64,000 bases of DNA, from contig JBDLJE010000002.1 in NCBI GenBank assembly GCA_039714575.1, positions 1 through 64,000 of the forward strand. The letters run 5' to 3'. Made by a program: the position numbers and the translations under genes. Position 1 is the stretch's first letter, and every line of letters begins with the position of its first letter. Source of the DNA: Sulfonitrofixus sp039714575 (lineage in GTDB: Bacteria > Campylobacterota > Campylobacteria > Campylobacterales > Sulfurimonadaceae). Below are positions 45,053 through 53,881 of the stretch, piece after piece. Below the pieces are notes generated by a model that saw only the letters and a program-made list of their open reading frames with translations, made no database searches and was not told the origin of the DNA.

Positions 45053-46399
45053 CTACTCGCTCGTCACTGTTGGCAAGGTTTTTGGCAACCTGATAACAAA
45101 CTGCGCCCCGTTCTCTCTGTTTTCAGCACTGATATTACCGTGCATATGGTCTTCAATGATGATTTTACTCATATAGAGACCGATTCCTGTCCCTTTAGCC
45201 TCAAATTTTGTCGTGAAATACGGCTCAAATATCCGGTCTATGATCTTTTCGTCTATACCCTTAGCGTTGTCTATGACTTGTATAGTGATCGTCCTTTCTT
45301 CTTCATCTGCCCTGATAATGATCTCTTTTATGTCACTTTCACAGGACATGAGAGCATCTTTGGCATTATTGACAAGATTTAAAAGCACCTGTTTGAACTC
45401 ATTGGGATAGGTGGTAATCCTGATATCCTGATCGGTTTCATTCTTGAAATCGATCGACTTTGATCTGAGCAGCGGGGTGATCAGTGCCTCAATATCATCT
45501 ATCATCTCCTGCAATGATACGTCAATGGCATGTTTGTCTTTTTGATAAAACGATCTAAAATCATCAATCGTCTGTGACATATACTGAACCTGTCTGTTCA
45601 TCGTCGTAACCTGGGCGTCAAATGACTTGTCGTCCAATATGTCCAGGTTGTGTTCCATATCAAGTTTTGTCAGGCTCAGGCTCATAACATTAAGCGGCTG
45701 ACGCCACTGGTGGGCAATAGATTCGATCATCTCTCCCATTGCGGCCATCTTGGACTGCTGGATCAGCATGCGTTCATGTTTTTGGTTTTCGATAACGGCC
45801 TTATCAATACGTACCTGCAGTGTCGCATTCATTGCCCGCAGACGCTCTCTGTCATTCTCTTTTACTTTTTCGTACCAATATACGATTGTGGCGATAAGGA
45901 TCAAGTTGGCTATCAGCGTCATATAGTTAACCGTGTCGAGGTCAAACTGAGGCTCAGTAACAGCGACTATAGAGAGTATTGTAATGATAATGGCCAGCCA
46001 CACAAAACCCTCTTTTTTGTCACGCAGGAAAAAAGCCAGCAACATATACGAGGAGAACCATAAGACCCGGGTATAGGTATCAGTTGCAAGATAAAAATTG
46101 GCGAACATCACTATGACGCCGAAAAAAAGAAAAAGCCTCGAGATGACCGAATAGTAATCTTTATCTTTGTGTAAAAAATAGAGCAGTATCAAGACAAAAG
46201 ATGCAAATCCTGCATCAATCGCAGCAAGCAGGTAATTGCCTTCAAGCAGACGGATAAAAGAGAACATCATTATTATCACACTCACCAACATAATGATAAT
46301 GATCAGGATCTCTATCTTGTATTTTAAGATCCATTCGTTTGATGTAAATGTATGGTTTTTTGTAAGAGCTGAAATAAGGCGTTTAAATAAATTGCGCAT
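45053..46399 (-). CDS. Membrane-bound sensor histidine kinase
   Basis: Sensor of 448 residues with about six membrane segments (residues 28-190) and a short coiled coil. H-box IAHQWRQPLNV, N-box NLVNNAKDAL, then IDNAKGID and GTGIGLYMSK. It resembles the kinase at 36972 in layout and H-box. No response regulator is next to it. The -10 box lies so near the ATG at 46399 that the transcript may be leaderless. Confidence 0.88.
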   Translation of the reverse strand: MRNLFKRLISALTKNHTFTSNEWILKYKIEILIIIIMLVSVIIMMFSFIRLLEGNYLLAAIDAGFASFVLILLYFLHKDKDYYSVISRLFLFFGVIVMFANFYLATDTYTRVLWFSSYMLLAFFLRDKKEGFVWLAIIITILSIVAVTEPQFDLDTVNYMTLIANLILIATIVYWYEKVKENDRERLRAMNATLQVRIDKAVIENQKHERMLIQQSKMAAMGEMIESIAHQWRQPLNVMSLSLTKLDMEHNLDILDDKSFDAQVTTMNRQVQYMSQTIDDFRSFYQKDKHAIDVSLQEMIDDIEALITPLLRSKSIDFKNETDQDIRITTYPNEFKQVLLNLVNNAKDALMSCESDIKEIIIRADEEERTITIQVIDNAKGIDEKIIDRIFEPYFTTKFEAKGTGIGLYMSKIIIEDHMHGNISAENRENGAQFVIRLPKTLPTVTSE

Positions 46400-46407
46400 A
46401 ATAAATG

Positions 46408-46416
46408 ATTATAGCA
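46408..46416 (-). promoter_or_regulatory. Extended -10 promoter for the kinase at 45053
   Basis: TGCTATAAT on the minus strand. The expected start of transcription, about seven bases on, is within 2-3 bases of the ATG at 46399, and no ribosome site is seen. Confidence 0.55.
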
Positions 46417-46461
46417 GGTTTCAAACTGAAAATATCTGCACAACGATATAAACCCTTTTTA

Positions 46462-46483
46462 AAAAGTTGCGCAAACAACTTTT
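46462..46483 (-). terminator. Hairpin after the 46504 gene
   Basis: Stem AAAAGTTG/CAACTTTT with a 6-base loop that ends in a T-run on the minus strand, 20 bases past the stop of the gene at 46504. It also precedes the next kinase promoter. Confidence 0.6.
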
Positions 46484-46503
46484 ATTATAGTGCCTAGACT
46501 ATG

Positions 46504-47109
46504 TTAACGCTCCTTCTCTTCAGACCTGTTCACCTTCTCCAAGACTTTCTCAAGAGACGTCACTGTAGTGGCGATATTCCCGATAGTCTCCGAACCGGTC
46601 GAGACAATAACACGGAGTTTCCAAAGCCCGTACCAAAGCAGACCGAACAGAACAGCGGAAACCACCAGGACCAAAAGTAAAAGACGGTTCTCTATGCGGC
46701 TTAACGTCGGGTCGATCAGGTCGCTTTTTGAGGTAGTGACAACTTCCTTCACACCAACTACGGCACTCTCCAGAAGGTTGTTCATACCGCCCTGTGCATT
46801 TTCAAACTGCTTTGGCAGCGCATCGGCAATGTTGTTGACAGCCTTGGCGTTGTTGTTCAGTGCTTTGGTCAGCGCGGTGATAAGTTCATGGTCTTTACTT
46901 GTAAACTCCTCTTTGTTTGAAAGCTGCTCTGTCAATACAGCGATCTGCTGTGAACTCTTTTCGATAGAAGCCACCGTCTCCTGGACACCCGCTACGGTAA
47001 TAATGACCTCGATGCGGTTCGTTGCAGTGCTGTTTTGGTCAGATGCAGCTACGCTGATTGATGTTAAGATCATCAGGTTGAATAATAGAAGTTTAAAACG
47101 GTGCAGCAT
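46504..47109 (-). CDS. Exported membrane-anchored protein with coiled coil
   Basis: Protein of 201 residues from the ATG at 47109 (MLHRFKLL). It has a signal peptide (to about residue 22), a helical Ser/Thr/Asn-rich region with coiled-coil potential, a membrane segment near residues 143-165 (LLLLVLVVSAVLFGLLW), and a short coiled tail. Nothing allows a function. An in-frame start 11 codons upstream lacks a ribosome site. It lies downstream of the small gene at 47147. Confidence 0.6.
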   Translation of the reverse strand: MLHRFKLLLFNLMILTSISVAASDQNSTATNRIEVIITVAGVQETVASIEKSSQQIAVLTEQLSNKEEFTSKDHELITALTKALNNNAKAVNNIADALPKQFENAQGGMNNLLESAVVGVKEVVTTSKSDLIDPTLSRIENRLLLLVLVVSAVLFGLLWYGLWKLRVIVSTGSETIGNIATTVTSLEKVLEKVNRSEEKER

Positions 47110-47146
47110 GAATACTCCTTTTCGTGGATAAGTTGAAATCAATAGA

Positions 47147-47311
47147 CTATCTGTTCAAAGCCTCATACGCCAACTGCCTAATCCAGTCATTGAACTTCAG
47201 GTCATTTTTGATGCAATAGGCTGCGTACTCTTTGAGCTCATCAGCAGTCAGCATCAGCTCTACCTCTTTAAGGTCTGCACCCTCTTTTGTCAGCTCTTCT
47301 ATGGACTTCAT
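47147..47311 (-). CDS. Small protein of 54 residues downstream of the HtpX-like gene
   Basis: Read directly on the minus strand: it starts MKSIEELTKEGADLKE and ends LAYEALNR, with a Cys-containing helical middle. The ATG lies one base after the TAA of the HtpX-like gene, so it is translationally coupled. I do not recognise a family; the amphipathic helices suggest a soluble helper of the protease or of the membrane protein that follows. Confidence 0.6.
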   Translation of the reverse strand: MKSIEELTKEGADLKEVELMLTADELKEYAAYCIKNDLKFNDWIRQLAYEALNR

Positions 47312-47312
47312 C

Positions 47313-49256
47313 TTATGGTTCCTTATCTTCTTTTTGCAGCTTGAACTCGCGCGGCAGCGGTACCTGCATCAGCTGTGCGATAGCATGCACAAAGGCATTT
47401 TCGGTCTCTGACACCTTGTCATCTATCTTGATACTGTGCAGAACACCTTCAAAGATGCGTTCGGCGATGGCCGGTTTGGCTCTCTCTATGGCATGAACTG
47501 ACTTTAAAAACTCCTCATGGTTGATGCGCTCTTTTGAGCGGTATTTCAAGGCACCTGCTTTAATAGCCTTTTTGGTCTTGTCAAACGCTTCCTCCGCTTG
47601 CTGTTCGTTGTCATACTGCGCCTGGACAAGCATAGAGAAGAGAACCTCGACCTCCTCTTTTACTGCACCGATATGGGTATGCTTGCTTTTTGGCACCTTC
47701 CGAATACTGAGGTGCATCTCGACCGGGCGCTGGATGATGTACTGCAGACTCCACTCAAACAGTGAGACATTTTTATCGATAGTGACAAAGGTCTCCATTA
47801 TTGCGTTGAAACGCTGATACTGCTCTATTGAGAGGTTTTTCAGTGCATTAAGACTTAATGAGACGATCAGGGCACTCTGTTTTTTCAGTTCGTTGTGTCC
47901 CTCTTGTATAAAGTTTGCAAATTCAAGTAAGAGGTAGGGATTCTCCTCTTTTACAGCAGCAAACAGCGCTTCTTTATAAGCAGCATCGTACAGCAGCGAC
48001 AAGATGACAGCCTGCGCGCCGAGAGGGTCACTAAGACGCTCATGGATCTTAGGGTCCAAAGCTTCGATCTCTGCCTGGACCTGTTCGACCTCCTCTTCTT
48101 TGATCTGACCGACACTCATCATTGCCGCAGCGATGGCACCTTGTACAAAACGCTCTTTTTTCTCTTCTTGTTCACGCTCAGCTTTGGCTTCTACCGGCTC
48201 TTCGCCTGCCTGCTTTTTACTCTCTGCATAGTCAGGAAAGCGACCGCTCCAGCGCGGTTCTATCTTTTTAATGCGTTCATTTAACGGCGGGTGGGTCGCC
48301 ATCAATGCACTGAAAAACGAACCGACGCCCTCTGCAAAGTAGAGGTGACTGTAGGTCTCCGCTGCCGGACTCTCCAAATGTGAACTGTAGTAGGCGATCT
48401 TTTTCAGTGCACCGCTGATACCACGGGGATAACGGGTGTACTGCACCGCTGTCGCATCGGCCAGATACTCGCGTTTTCGGCTGACATTGGCTTTGATGAT
48501 GGAACCAAAAAAGGTACCTGCATAACCGATGACGAGAAGACCTACTCCTAAGATAAGGATATAGAGTCCTCCATTGCCTTTCTTGCTGCTAGAAGACCTT
48601 CTCCTGTGCGATGTTCTGGAGATAGAACGCAGTATAAACCGGCCGATCAGACCGATAAGCAAAATACCGTGAAGTGTCGCCGTCAGCTGCAGGTTAAGGC
48701 GCATGTCTCCATTGAAGATATGGCTGAACTCATGGGCAATAACACCCTGAAGCTCTTCTCTGTCAAGTTTCTCTACGGCGCCTGTCGTAATCCCAATCAC
48801 CGCATCATCCAGGGTAAGGCCTGCTGCAAAAGCGTTAATACCGCTCTCGTCCAGTAAGTAGACTGTAGGTGTGGAGATACCTGAAGCGATCGCCATCTCG
48901 TCAACGACATTGAGAAGCATCTTCTCTTGAGTGTCTGCGTTGTTGCGGTTTAACTGTCGTCCTCCAAGTGCTATGGCGACATTTTTACCCCCGCTTGAGA
49001 GGGAGAGGTATTTAAAGACAGAGCCGCCCGCCACAACACCGACAACGGTGACGATAACCCCGTAAAAGAGACGAGTACCGACATAAGCAAAAGGATCTAT
49101 CAGAAAATCGGCAAGGGGAATGTCATTTAAGTAGAGGTATAAGCCGATAACAAAAAATATCGTCACCCCAATCAACACCAAAACGGCGATGAAGAAGATG
49201 ATCACCAACCAGAAGGTGTGTTGACGGGAACGTGCCTGCTCTTGGAAAAAGTTCAT
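47313..49256 (-). CDS. HtpX-like M48 metalloprotease with large C-terminal extension
   Basis: Inner-membrane zinc protease of 647 residues, about twice the length of HtpX. The zinc motif HEFSH is at 175-179 and the third ligand Glu263 is in REYLADA. Membrane segments lie at about 16-40, 62-82, 193-212 and 231-251. The extra ~270 residues are cytoplasmic, charged and helical, and end in a segment (KIDDKVSETENAF) like a TerB-type domain. It is next to lemA, a pairing found in many bacteria, and is likely involved in membrane protein quality control. Confidence 0.85.
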   Translation of the reverse strand: MNFFQEQARSRQHTFWLVIIFFIAVLVLIGVTIFFVIGLYLYLNDIPLADFLIDPFAYVGTRLFYGVIVTVVGVVAGGSVFKYLSLSSGGKNVAIALGGRQLNRNNADTQEKMLLNVVDEMAIASGISTPTVYLLDESGINAFAAGLTLDDAVIGITTGAVEKLDREELQGVIAHEFSHIFNGDMRLNLQLTATLHGILLIGLIGRFILRSISRTSHRRRSSSSKKGNGGLYILILGVGLLVIGYAGTFFGSIIKANVSRKREYLADATAVQYTRYPRGISGALKKIAYYSSHLESPAAETYSHLYFAEGVGSFFSALMATHPPLNERIKKIEPRWSGRFPDYAESKKQAGEEPVEAKAEREQEEKKERFVQGAIAAAMMSVGQIKEEEVEQVQAEIEALDPKIHERLSDPLGAQAVILSLLYDAAYKEALFAAVKEENPYLLLEFANFIQEGHNELKKQSALIVSLSLNALKNLSIEQYQRFNAIMETFVTIDKNVSLFEWSLQYIIQRPVEMHLSIRKVPKSKHTHIGAVKEEVEVLFSMLVQAQYDNEQQAEEAFDKTKKAIKAGALKYRSKERINHEEFLKSVHAIERAKPAIAERIFEGVLHSIKIDDKVSETENAFVHAIAQLMQVPLPREFKLQKEDKEP

Positions 49257-49276
49257 ATTTCAGATGCGGTCAGCGC

Positions 49277-49864
49277 TTAAAAACTGACGTCAGGAGCCGC
49301 TTGCATCGCTTTAGAGTCTTCGAACTCAAGCATCTTGGCATCGGTTGTAAACCCGAACATGTTAGCGACCTGGTTTTGCGGGAACGACTGACGGTAGGTG
49401 TTAAAAGCAAGGACAAAGTCATTGAAGGCTTGACGGGCAAAGGCGATGCGGTTCTCTGTGGTGGTCAACTCTTCAGTCAGCTGCATCATGTTTTCGTTGG
49501 CCTTAAGTTCCGGGTAGGCCTCCATCACGAAACTCATCTTGCCCATGGCACCGACAAGCCCCTGCTCCGCCTCGTTGAACTGTGCAACGGCTTTTGGGTC
49601 ATCAAGACGACTCTCCATCTTTGCCAAGGAGTTGGAGGCTTCGTTACGAGCGGCGATCACCGCTTCTAGGGTCTCGCTTTCATGCTCCATGTACTTTTTT
49701 GCCACCTTGATAAGGTTCGGAATAAGGTCATAACGGCGTTTCAGCTGCACCTCGATCTGTGCAAACCCGTTATCGATCTGATTTTTCTTTGCAACCAAGT
49801 TGTTATAGATAGAGATTGCATACAGCCCCAATAAAACTAAAATGCCCAGTACAACATAACCCAT
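49277..49864 (-). CDS. lemA: LemA family protein
   Basis: Protein of 195 residues with an N-terminal membrane anchor (about 3-20) and a long helical bundle: NNLVAKKNQIDNGFAQIEVQLKRR and YPELKANENM are family motifs. LemA has a periplasmic or surface location in others; its role is unclear. It is 20 bases upstream of the HtpX-like gene and co-directional. Confidence 0.9.
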   Translation of the reverse strand: MGYVVLGILVLLGLYAISIYNNLVAKKNQIDNGFAQIEVQLKRRYDLIPNLIKVAKKYMEHESETLEAVIAARNEASNSLAKMESRLDDPKAVAQFNEAEQGLVGAMGKMSFVMEAYPELKANENMMQLTEELTTTENRIAFARQAFNDFVLAFNTYRQSFPQNQVANMFGFTTDAKMLEFEDSKAMQAAPDVSF

Positions 49865-49942
49865 ATTCTGCTCCTAATGTAATTTAGTTCATTTTAACGT
49901 AGTTATATTAATAGCTGTTTTAAGAGAAAGGACGAAGAGTGC

Positions 49943-50039
49943 TTGTCCACGAATTAAACGAATTAGCATGAATTTTTATTAGTCTTTATATCACTGGCTT
50001 TTTGCTCTAATTCGTATAATCTGTGTAATTCGTGGACAA
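49943..50039. repeat. 97-bp inverted-repeat element
   Basis: Ends TTGTCCACGAATTA and its exact inverse TAATTCGTGGACAA, with a second inner pair CGAATTAG/CTAATTCG. It lies in the 181-bp gap between lemA and the small gene at 50046. No open frame. This resembles the common intergenic palindromes with CACGAATTA units, of unknown function. Confidence 0.7.
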
Positions 50040-50045
50040 CCGATC

Positions 50046-50240
50046 TTAACGGACAATCGAGCCTAATATGGCCGAAAACAGCATAAACATGATCAAGGCT
50101 CCCCACATCGAAAAGAGCTGATCTTTCAGGTTTTGCCAGACATCTTTGAGCTCATCTTTGAAGCTATGGTCTTGTTCGTTGTACTCTTCTTGCAGCTCAT
50201 CCAAGGTTCTGAAACGGCGGTTTTTCTTGTCGTCATCCAT
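50046..50240 (-). CDS. Small single-pass membrane protein
   Basis: Protein of 64 residues: charged N-terminal half (DDDKKNRRFRTLDELQEEY) and a C-terminal membrane segment (about residues 44-62). The ATG at 50240 has AAGGAG five bases upstream, within the end of the Pif1-like helicase gene; a GTG two codons earlier abuts that site. It has no recognised family. Confidence 0.55.
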   Translation of the reverse strand: MDDDKKNRRFRTLDELQEEYNEQDHSFKDELKDVWQNLKDQLFSMWGALIMFMLFSAILGSIVR

Positions 50241-50242
50241 GC

Positions 50243-51514
50243 TCACTCCTTCGTTATATGGCTCTGTACGAATTGTAGTGCCTTAGGATTAACAAAGGCC
50301 AAATTACACCAGTTAGTCTCCGGCTGTTTTAAGATCAGTCTGTGCGGTGAGGTCGCACGGGAGAGGGCCACATAGAACTGTGAAGGCGCAAAGATCTCCG
50401 TGGTCTCGATGATAAGGTCTTCGATGCTCATCCCCTGCGACTTATGGATGGTAATGGCGAAAGCAAGCGCGATCGGAAACTGGTGGACACTGAACTTCGC
50501 CTCTTCCATCAACTCTTTTTTACCTTCGAGCGTCTTCTCTTTCCACTGTGTTTTTGCCATCGAAGCACGCTCAAGTTTGACAACAAGGCCGTCACTCTTT
50601 TCAACAAAGACGATCGCATCGTTCAAACGTACTATGCGCCCCCGTTCTCCGTTGAAGTAGTTCCAGGCGTTACGGGTAAAGAGCACCGGAGCACCGACTT
50701 TGAGTTTGAGCTGCGGTTCGATCCGCGCATCGCTTAAAAAACGTTCCACCTCTTTTTCGGTCGTCTGTTTATCGTGTTTGACAAGTTGTGCCTCATACAT
50801 CATCTCATCACTTTCTATAAAAGCGAGCTGCTCTTGGTTATGACGTGAGGCAGAGTGGTTCTTTCCGTAAAGGTAGGTGTATTGACTGAGGTCTTCACCG
50901 ATAGGCTTAATAAGATGATGCAGATAGAAATGTTCATCGTCTCCCACCTCGGCAAAACGTACTCTGTCGAGTACCTTTACAAAGTCCCTGTCGTCGCTGC
51001 GGTGGTTCACTTCCATCGTGATCGTCTGAAATTCAAATCGCTGCCAGCTCTCAGACTCAAATGCAAAATAGATCTCGCCGTAGCCTCTTACAACAGGGGG
51101 CAGCTGCAAAAAGTCTCCTACGGCTAAAAGCGAGCCTTTAAAGTCGCTCTGCAGCAGTCGAAGCCGTATCATCTCAAAGAGCGGTGCACTTACCATCGAG
51201 ATCTCGTCGATGATAATAAGGTCCATAGACGAAACCAGCTTTTTGATCTTCTTCTTGATCTCAAGTTTGCCTTTTTGCTCCAACTCTTCGATGGAGTCCG
51301 CAATACCCAGGTCTAAAAAACTGTGCAGTGTCTGCCCGCCGATCAGTGTTGCCGCCATTCCCGTCGAAGCCAGCTTGGCAACTTTTTTGCCTTCACTGCT
51401 GTAGTGTTCGATGATCCTGCGGGTCAGCGTCGTCTTTCCCGTTCCGGCACCACCGGTCAGAAAGACATTTTGTTTTGTATCCAATAAAGAGGTGGTTCTA
51501 TCAAAAAAAGGCAT
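50243..51514 (-). CDS. Pif1/RecD-like superfamily 1B helicase
   Basis: ATP-dependent helicase of 423 residues. Motif I is GGAGTGKTT at about 20-28, motif II IIIDEISMVS, motif III VGDFLQLPP, and the C-terminal UvrD-like motifs are TIHKSQGMS and YVALSRATS. This size and pattern fit bacterial Pif1-like 5'-3' helicases more than RecD. It probably acts in replication fork maintenance or recombination. It stands with a small membrane gene downstream. Confidence 0.85.
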   Translation of the reverse strand: MPFFDRTTSLLDTKQNVFLTGGAGTGKTTLTRRIIEHYSSEGKKVAKLASTGMAATLIGGQTLHSFLDLGIADSIEELEQKGKLEIKKKIKKLVSSMDLIIIDEISMVSAPLFEMIRLRLLQSDFKGSLLAVGDFLQLPPVVRGYGEIYFAFESESWQRFEFQTITMEVNHRSDDRDFVKVLDRVRFAEVGDDEHFYLHHLIKPIGEDLSQYTYLYGKNHSASRHNQEQLAFIESDEMMYEAQLVKHDKQTTEKEVERFLSDARIEPQLKLKVGAPVLFTRNAWNYFNGERGRIVRLNDAIVFVEKSDGLVVKLERASMAKTQWKEKTLEGKKELMEEAKFSVHQFPIALAFAITIHKSQGMSIEDLIIETTEIFAPSQFYVALSRATSPHRLILKQPETNWCNLAFVNPKALQFVQSHITKE

Positions 51515-51610
51515 CTGTATCTTTATCTATTTAGTTACTGGTATTTTATCAAATTAAATCAATATCTATAAGACTACAATAGTTTATAGAGTAAAAGAAA
51601 AGGAGAGATC

Positions 51611-51838
51611 ATGTCATTTGATAAGGACAAACTGTCCAATGCATGGAAAAAACTAAGTTTTGAGTCGTACAAAAAGCAGCGTAATGTCTATCTCGCCGGT
51701 GCCATTATTACAGGCGGATTGTTTTTTATGCTCTCAACAGGATACTACATCCTAAACGGTGTTGAAAACAGTAACAGCCGGGAGATGGCTATAGATGAGC
51801 GTATTGATAAGTGCTACAAAGAGAAAGGGTTGGACTAA
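51611..51838 (+). CDS. Small single-pass membrane protein
   Basis: Protein of 75 residues with a membrane segment at about 29-50 (VYLAGAIITGGLFFMLSTGYYI) and a basic N-terminus. AGGAGAG precedes the ATG. I do not recognise it, and the 167-bp gap after it holds only the promoter of the next pair. Confidence 0.55.
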   Translation: MSFDKDKLSNAWKKLSFESYKKQRNVYLAGAIITGGLFFMLSTGYYILNGVENSNSREMAIDERIDKCYKEKGLD

Positions 51839-51973
51839 GTGCAAAACCCCAGCTTGCAGACACTCCCCCGTTGCAATAAACAGGTTACGGTTCCTGTGCA
51901 AGGCTCTGTCCACTGGACATCCTCAAAAAAACCGTCTTCACTCTACTGCACCTATCTTCTAAAACCACTTTTT

Positions 51974-51982
51974 TGATATAAT
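51974..51982 (+). promoter_or_regulatory. Extended -10 promoter for the HEPN/MNT pair
   Basis: TGATATAAT, 24 bases upstream of the ATG at 52006; AGGA lies before the start. Confidence 0.55.
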
Positions 51983-52005
51983 CGTAAAAACCACAGGATC
52001 GTGTC

Positions 52006-52404
52006 ATGTCAGATAAAACTATTCGTTGGAAACAGCGATTTGAAAACTTCTCAAAATCACTTAACCACCTTGCCGATGCTGTTGAGATCGAACATATGAG
52101 CGAAATTGAAAAAGCAGGCATGATCCAGTTCTTTGAAGTGAGTTTCGAACTGGCATGGAAGGTTTTAAAGGACTACCTGGAAGCTGAAGGCTTTAATGTT
52201 AAAAGTCCGCGCGAAAGCATTAAACAAGCCTTCCAAGTCGAACTTATTAATGATGGTACAACATGGTTGGATGCCTTGGAGAAACGAAACCTCTCTGCTC
52301 ACACATATGATGAGAACATCTTAGAAGAGCTACAAGAGCTCATCCGTCATAGCTACTTCCCTGTTATGTTCTCACTCCAACAAAAACTACAAAAAGAGGT
52401 CTAA
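52006..52404 (+). CDS. HEPN-like protein (HI0074 nucleotidyltransferase-substrate-binding family)
   Basis: Helical protein of 132 residues of the family that partners MNT nucleotidyltransferases. The HEPN motif RX4H appears as RNLSAH near residues 91-96, with LEKR before it. In HepT/MntA-type systems the HEPN protein is a ribonuclease toxin and MNT inactivates it by AMP transfer. The gene is joined to the MNT gene by a one-base TAATG overlap, the usual layout of a toxin-antitoxin pair. The HI0074 subgroup may be a modifying enzyme instead of a toxin. Confidence 0.82.
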   Translation: MSDKTIRWKQRFENFSKSLNHLADAVEIEHMSEIEKAGMIQFFEVSFELAWKVLKDYLEAEGFNVKSPRESIKQAFQVELINDGTTWLDALEKRNLSAHTYDENILEELQELIRHSYFPVMFSLQQKLQKEV

Positions 52405-52694
52405 TGTTTGGGCTCACTGATGATGAGATTCACAAAATAAAGTCCCTGCTGGAAACACTGCCTGAGATAACGCATATAATACTCTTTGGCTCTCGTGCTA
52501 TGGGAAACCACAAAGCCGGGAGTGATGTTGACATCGCTTTAAAAGGTTCCCTCACATTAGACACCCTGACAAAAGCCTCATATCTTCTTAATGAAGAACT
52601 CAACCTACCTTATTTTTTCGATCTTCTTGACTACAACACCATAGAAAACAGCGCACTTAAAACACACGTTGACACCTATGGAAAAGTTCTCTAG
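52404..52694 (+). CDS. MNT-type nucleotidyltransferase
   Basis: Small nucleotidyltransferase of 96 residues. The motif is GSRAMGNHKAGSDVDIAL, which contains the GS and DxD metal-binding residues. It likely modifies the HEPN partner encoded just upstream. It converges with the vWA gene and overlaps it by four bases. Confidence 0.85.
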   Translation: MFGLTDDEIHKIKSLLETLPEITHIILFGSRAMGNHKAGSDVDIALKGSLTLDTLTKASYLLNEELNLPYFFDLLDYNTIENSALKTHVDTYGKVL

Positions 52695-53881
52695 CCTTCT
52701 TTTTCAATAACCAACACCTCGCCAAACGGTACTTCACTATAGGCTTCACTGATCCAGATGACCTCATAAAAAGGTTCGACTTCAGGAAAAGTTCCCTCTG
52801 TGTCAGAGAAATAGAGCAGCAGCGACGGCGTGTCGAGCTTCTCATCAACAAGAGTAAAGACAGGACGAAAGTCTGTACCGCCGCCGCCTTTGATCTCTAC
52901 TTCCAGACGTTCGCCGCTTACGATCTGTCTATAGCCCTGTATCTTGGCATCACAGACGATCAGGTCGATGATGTAGCTGGGAAAGTGGATAAGTATGGCT
53001 TCGACTTCGCTCATAAAAGCGGAGAGAAGTGTCTCGTCGACCGAACCGGAACTGTCAATGGCAATGGTCAGTCTTAAGGTGTCACTGTAGAGCGAAGGGA
53101 GATAGATACCGCTATAGAGCAGTTTTTTTGATGGCGGCATCATCCGGTAGTTGTCATAATAGTGTCTGTCTATAGCCCGGTAGAGCTCTTTGCGCCAGTC
53201 CACTTTAGAGCTGTCAACGATGGTAAAGAAGCGTTCAATATCGAGAGGAAGATCACCGTGCAGATTCATTTTGTCAAGCGCTTCATTGGCAAACTGCTCA
53301 AACATCTCCTCTTCGGCGATCAACTGCTTCTGCTCTTGGTTCTCCACCTGCATCTGCTCACGTTTTTTATCCGGGTCATGGTCACCCTCCGCATTTTTCA
53401 GCTGCTCTTGTCTCTGCTTGTTCTCTTCGTTGAAACCGGCCTCATTGGACTCGTCATCGTCAAACTCTTCATTTTGGATCTCATCTTTCAAGATCGCATA
53501 GATCTCCTCGGCGTACATCCCCTCAAAACGAGACTCAAGCACGATCTCCATCGGTGCATCAAGCCCATTCGCCACCAGCATCGTGTTGATAGCGTGGTCG
53601 GTCGCCAGCTGCCATAACCACGACATCCGCCCTTTTTGACGGTTCTCATACGCCAAGGCAGCATGCATGGCACCGTTGGAAAGGGCAAATGCCAGTTCGT
53701 CTTGACTGAGGCCTAAAAGATACTCGTCGTTATATTCAAAGCGGACACCGTCACTGAGATAGGCTTGAATATTATCATTGTGTTTGAGTTCAAGCCTGGA
53801 GGCAAGTGTTCCAAAGTAAGGATAGTCCACAAGCAGTTTCGCCTTGGCTTCGGAGACTTTTTGTTGGAGTTGTGTTGTCAT
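52691..53881 (-). CDS. vWA-like protein (DUF2201 family) paired with MoxR
   Basis: Cytoplasmic protein of 396 residues from the ATG at 53881. An N-terminal DUF2201 metallopeptidase-like region (AFALSNGAMHAALAYE) is followed by an acidic Glu/Gln-rich linker (about residues 165-210) and a C-terminal vWA-type domain with IAIDSSGSVDET (MIDAS). MoxR ATPases and vWA proteins form chaperone pairs. The gene starts at the stop codon of the ATPase gene (TAATG). Confidence 0.8.
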   Translation of the reverse strand: MTTQLQQKVSEAKAKLLVDYPYFGTLASRLELKHNDNIQAYLSDGVRFEYNDEYLLGLSQDELAFALSNGAMHAALAYENRQKGRMSWLWQLATDHAINTMLVANGLDAPMEIVLESRFEGMYAEEIYAILKDEIQNEEFDDDESNEAGFNEENKQRQEQLKNAEGDHDPDKKREQMQVENQEQKQLIAEEEMFEQFANEALDKMNLHGDLPLDIERFFTIVDSSKVDWRKELYRAIDRHYYDNYRMMPPSKKLLYSGIYLPSLYSDTLRLTIAIDSSGSVDETLLSAFMSEVEAILIHFPSYIIDLIVCDAKIQGYRQIVSGERLEVEIKGGGGTDFRPVFTLVDEKLDTPSLLLYFSDTEGTFPEVEPFYEVIWISEAYSEVPFGEVLVIEKEG

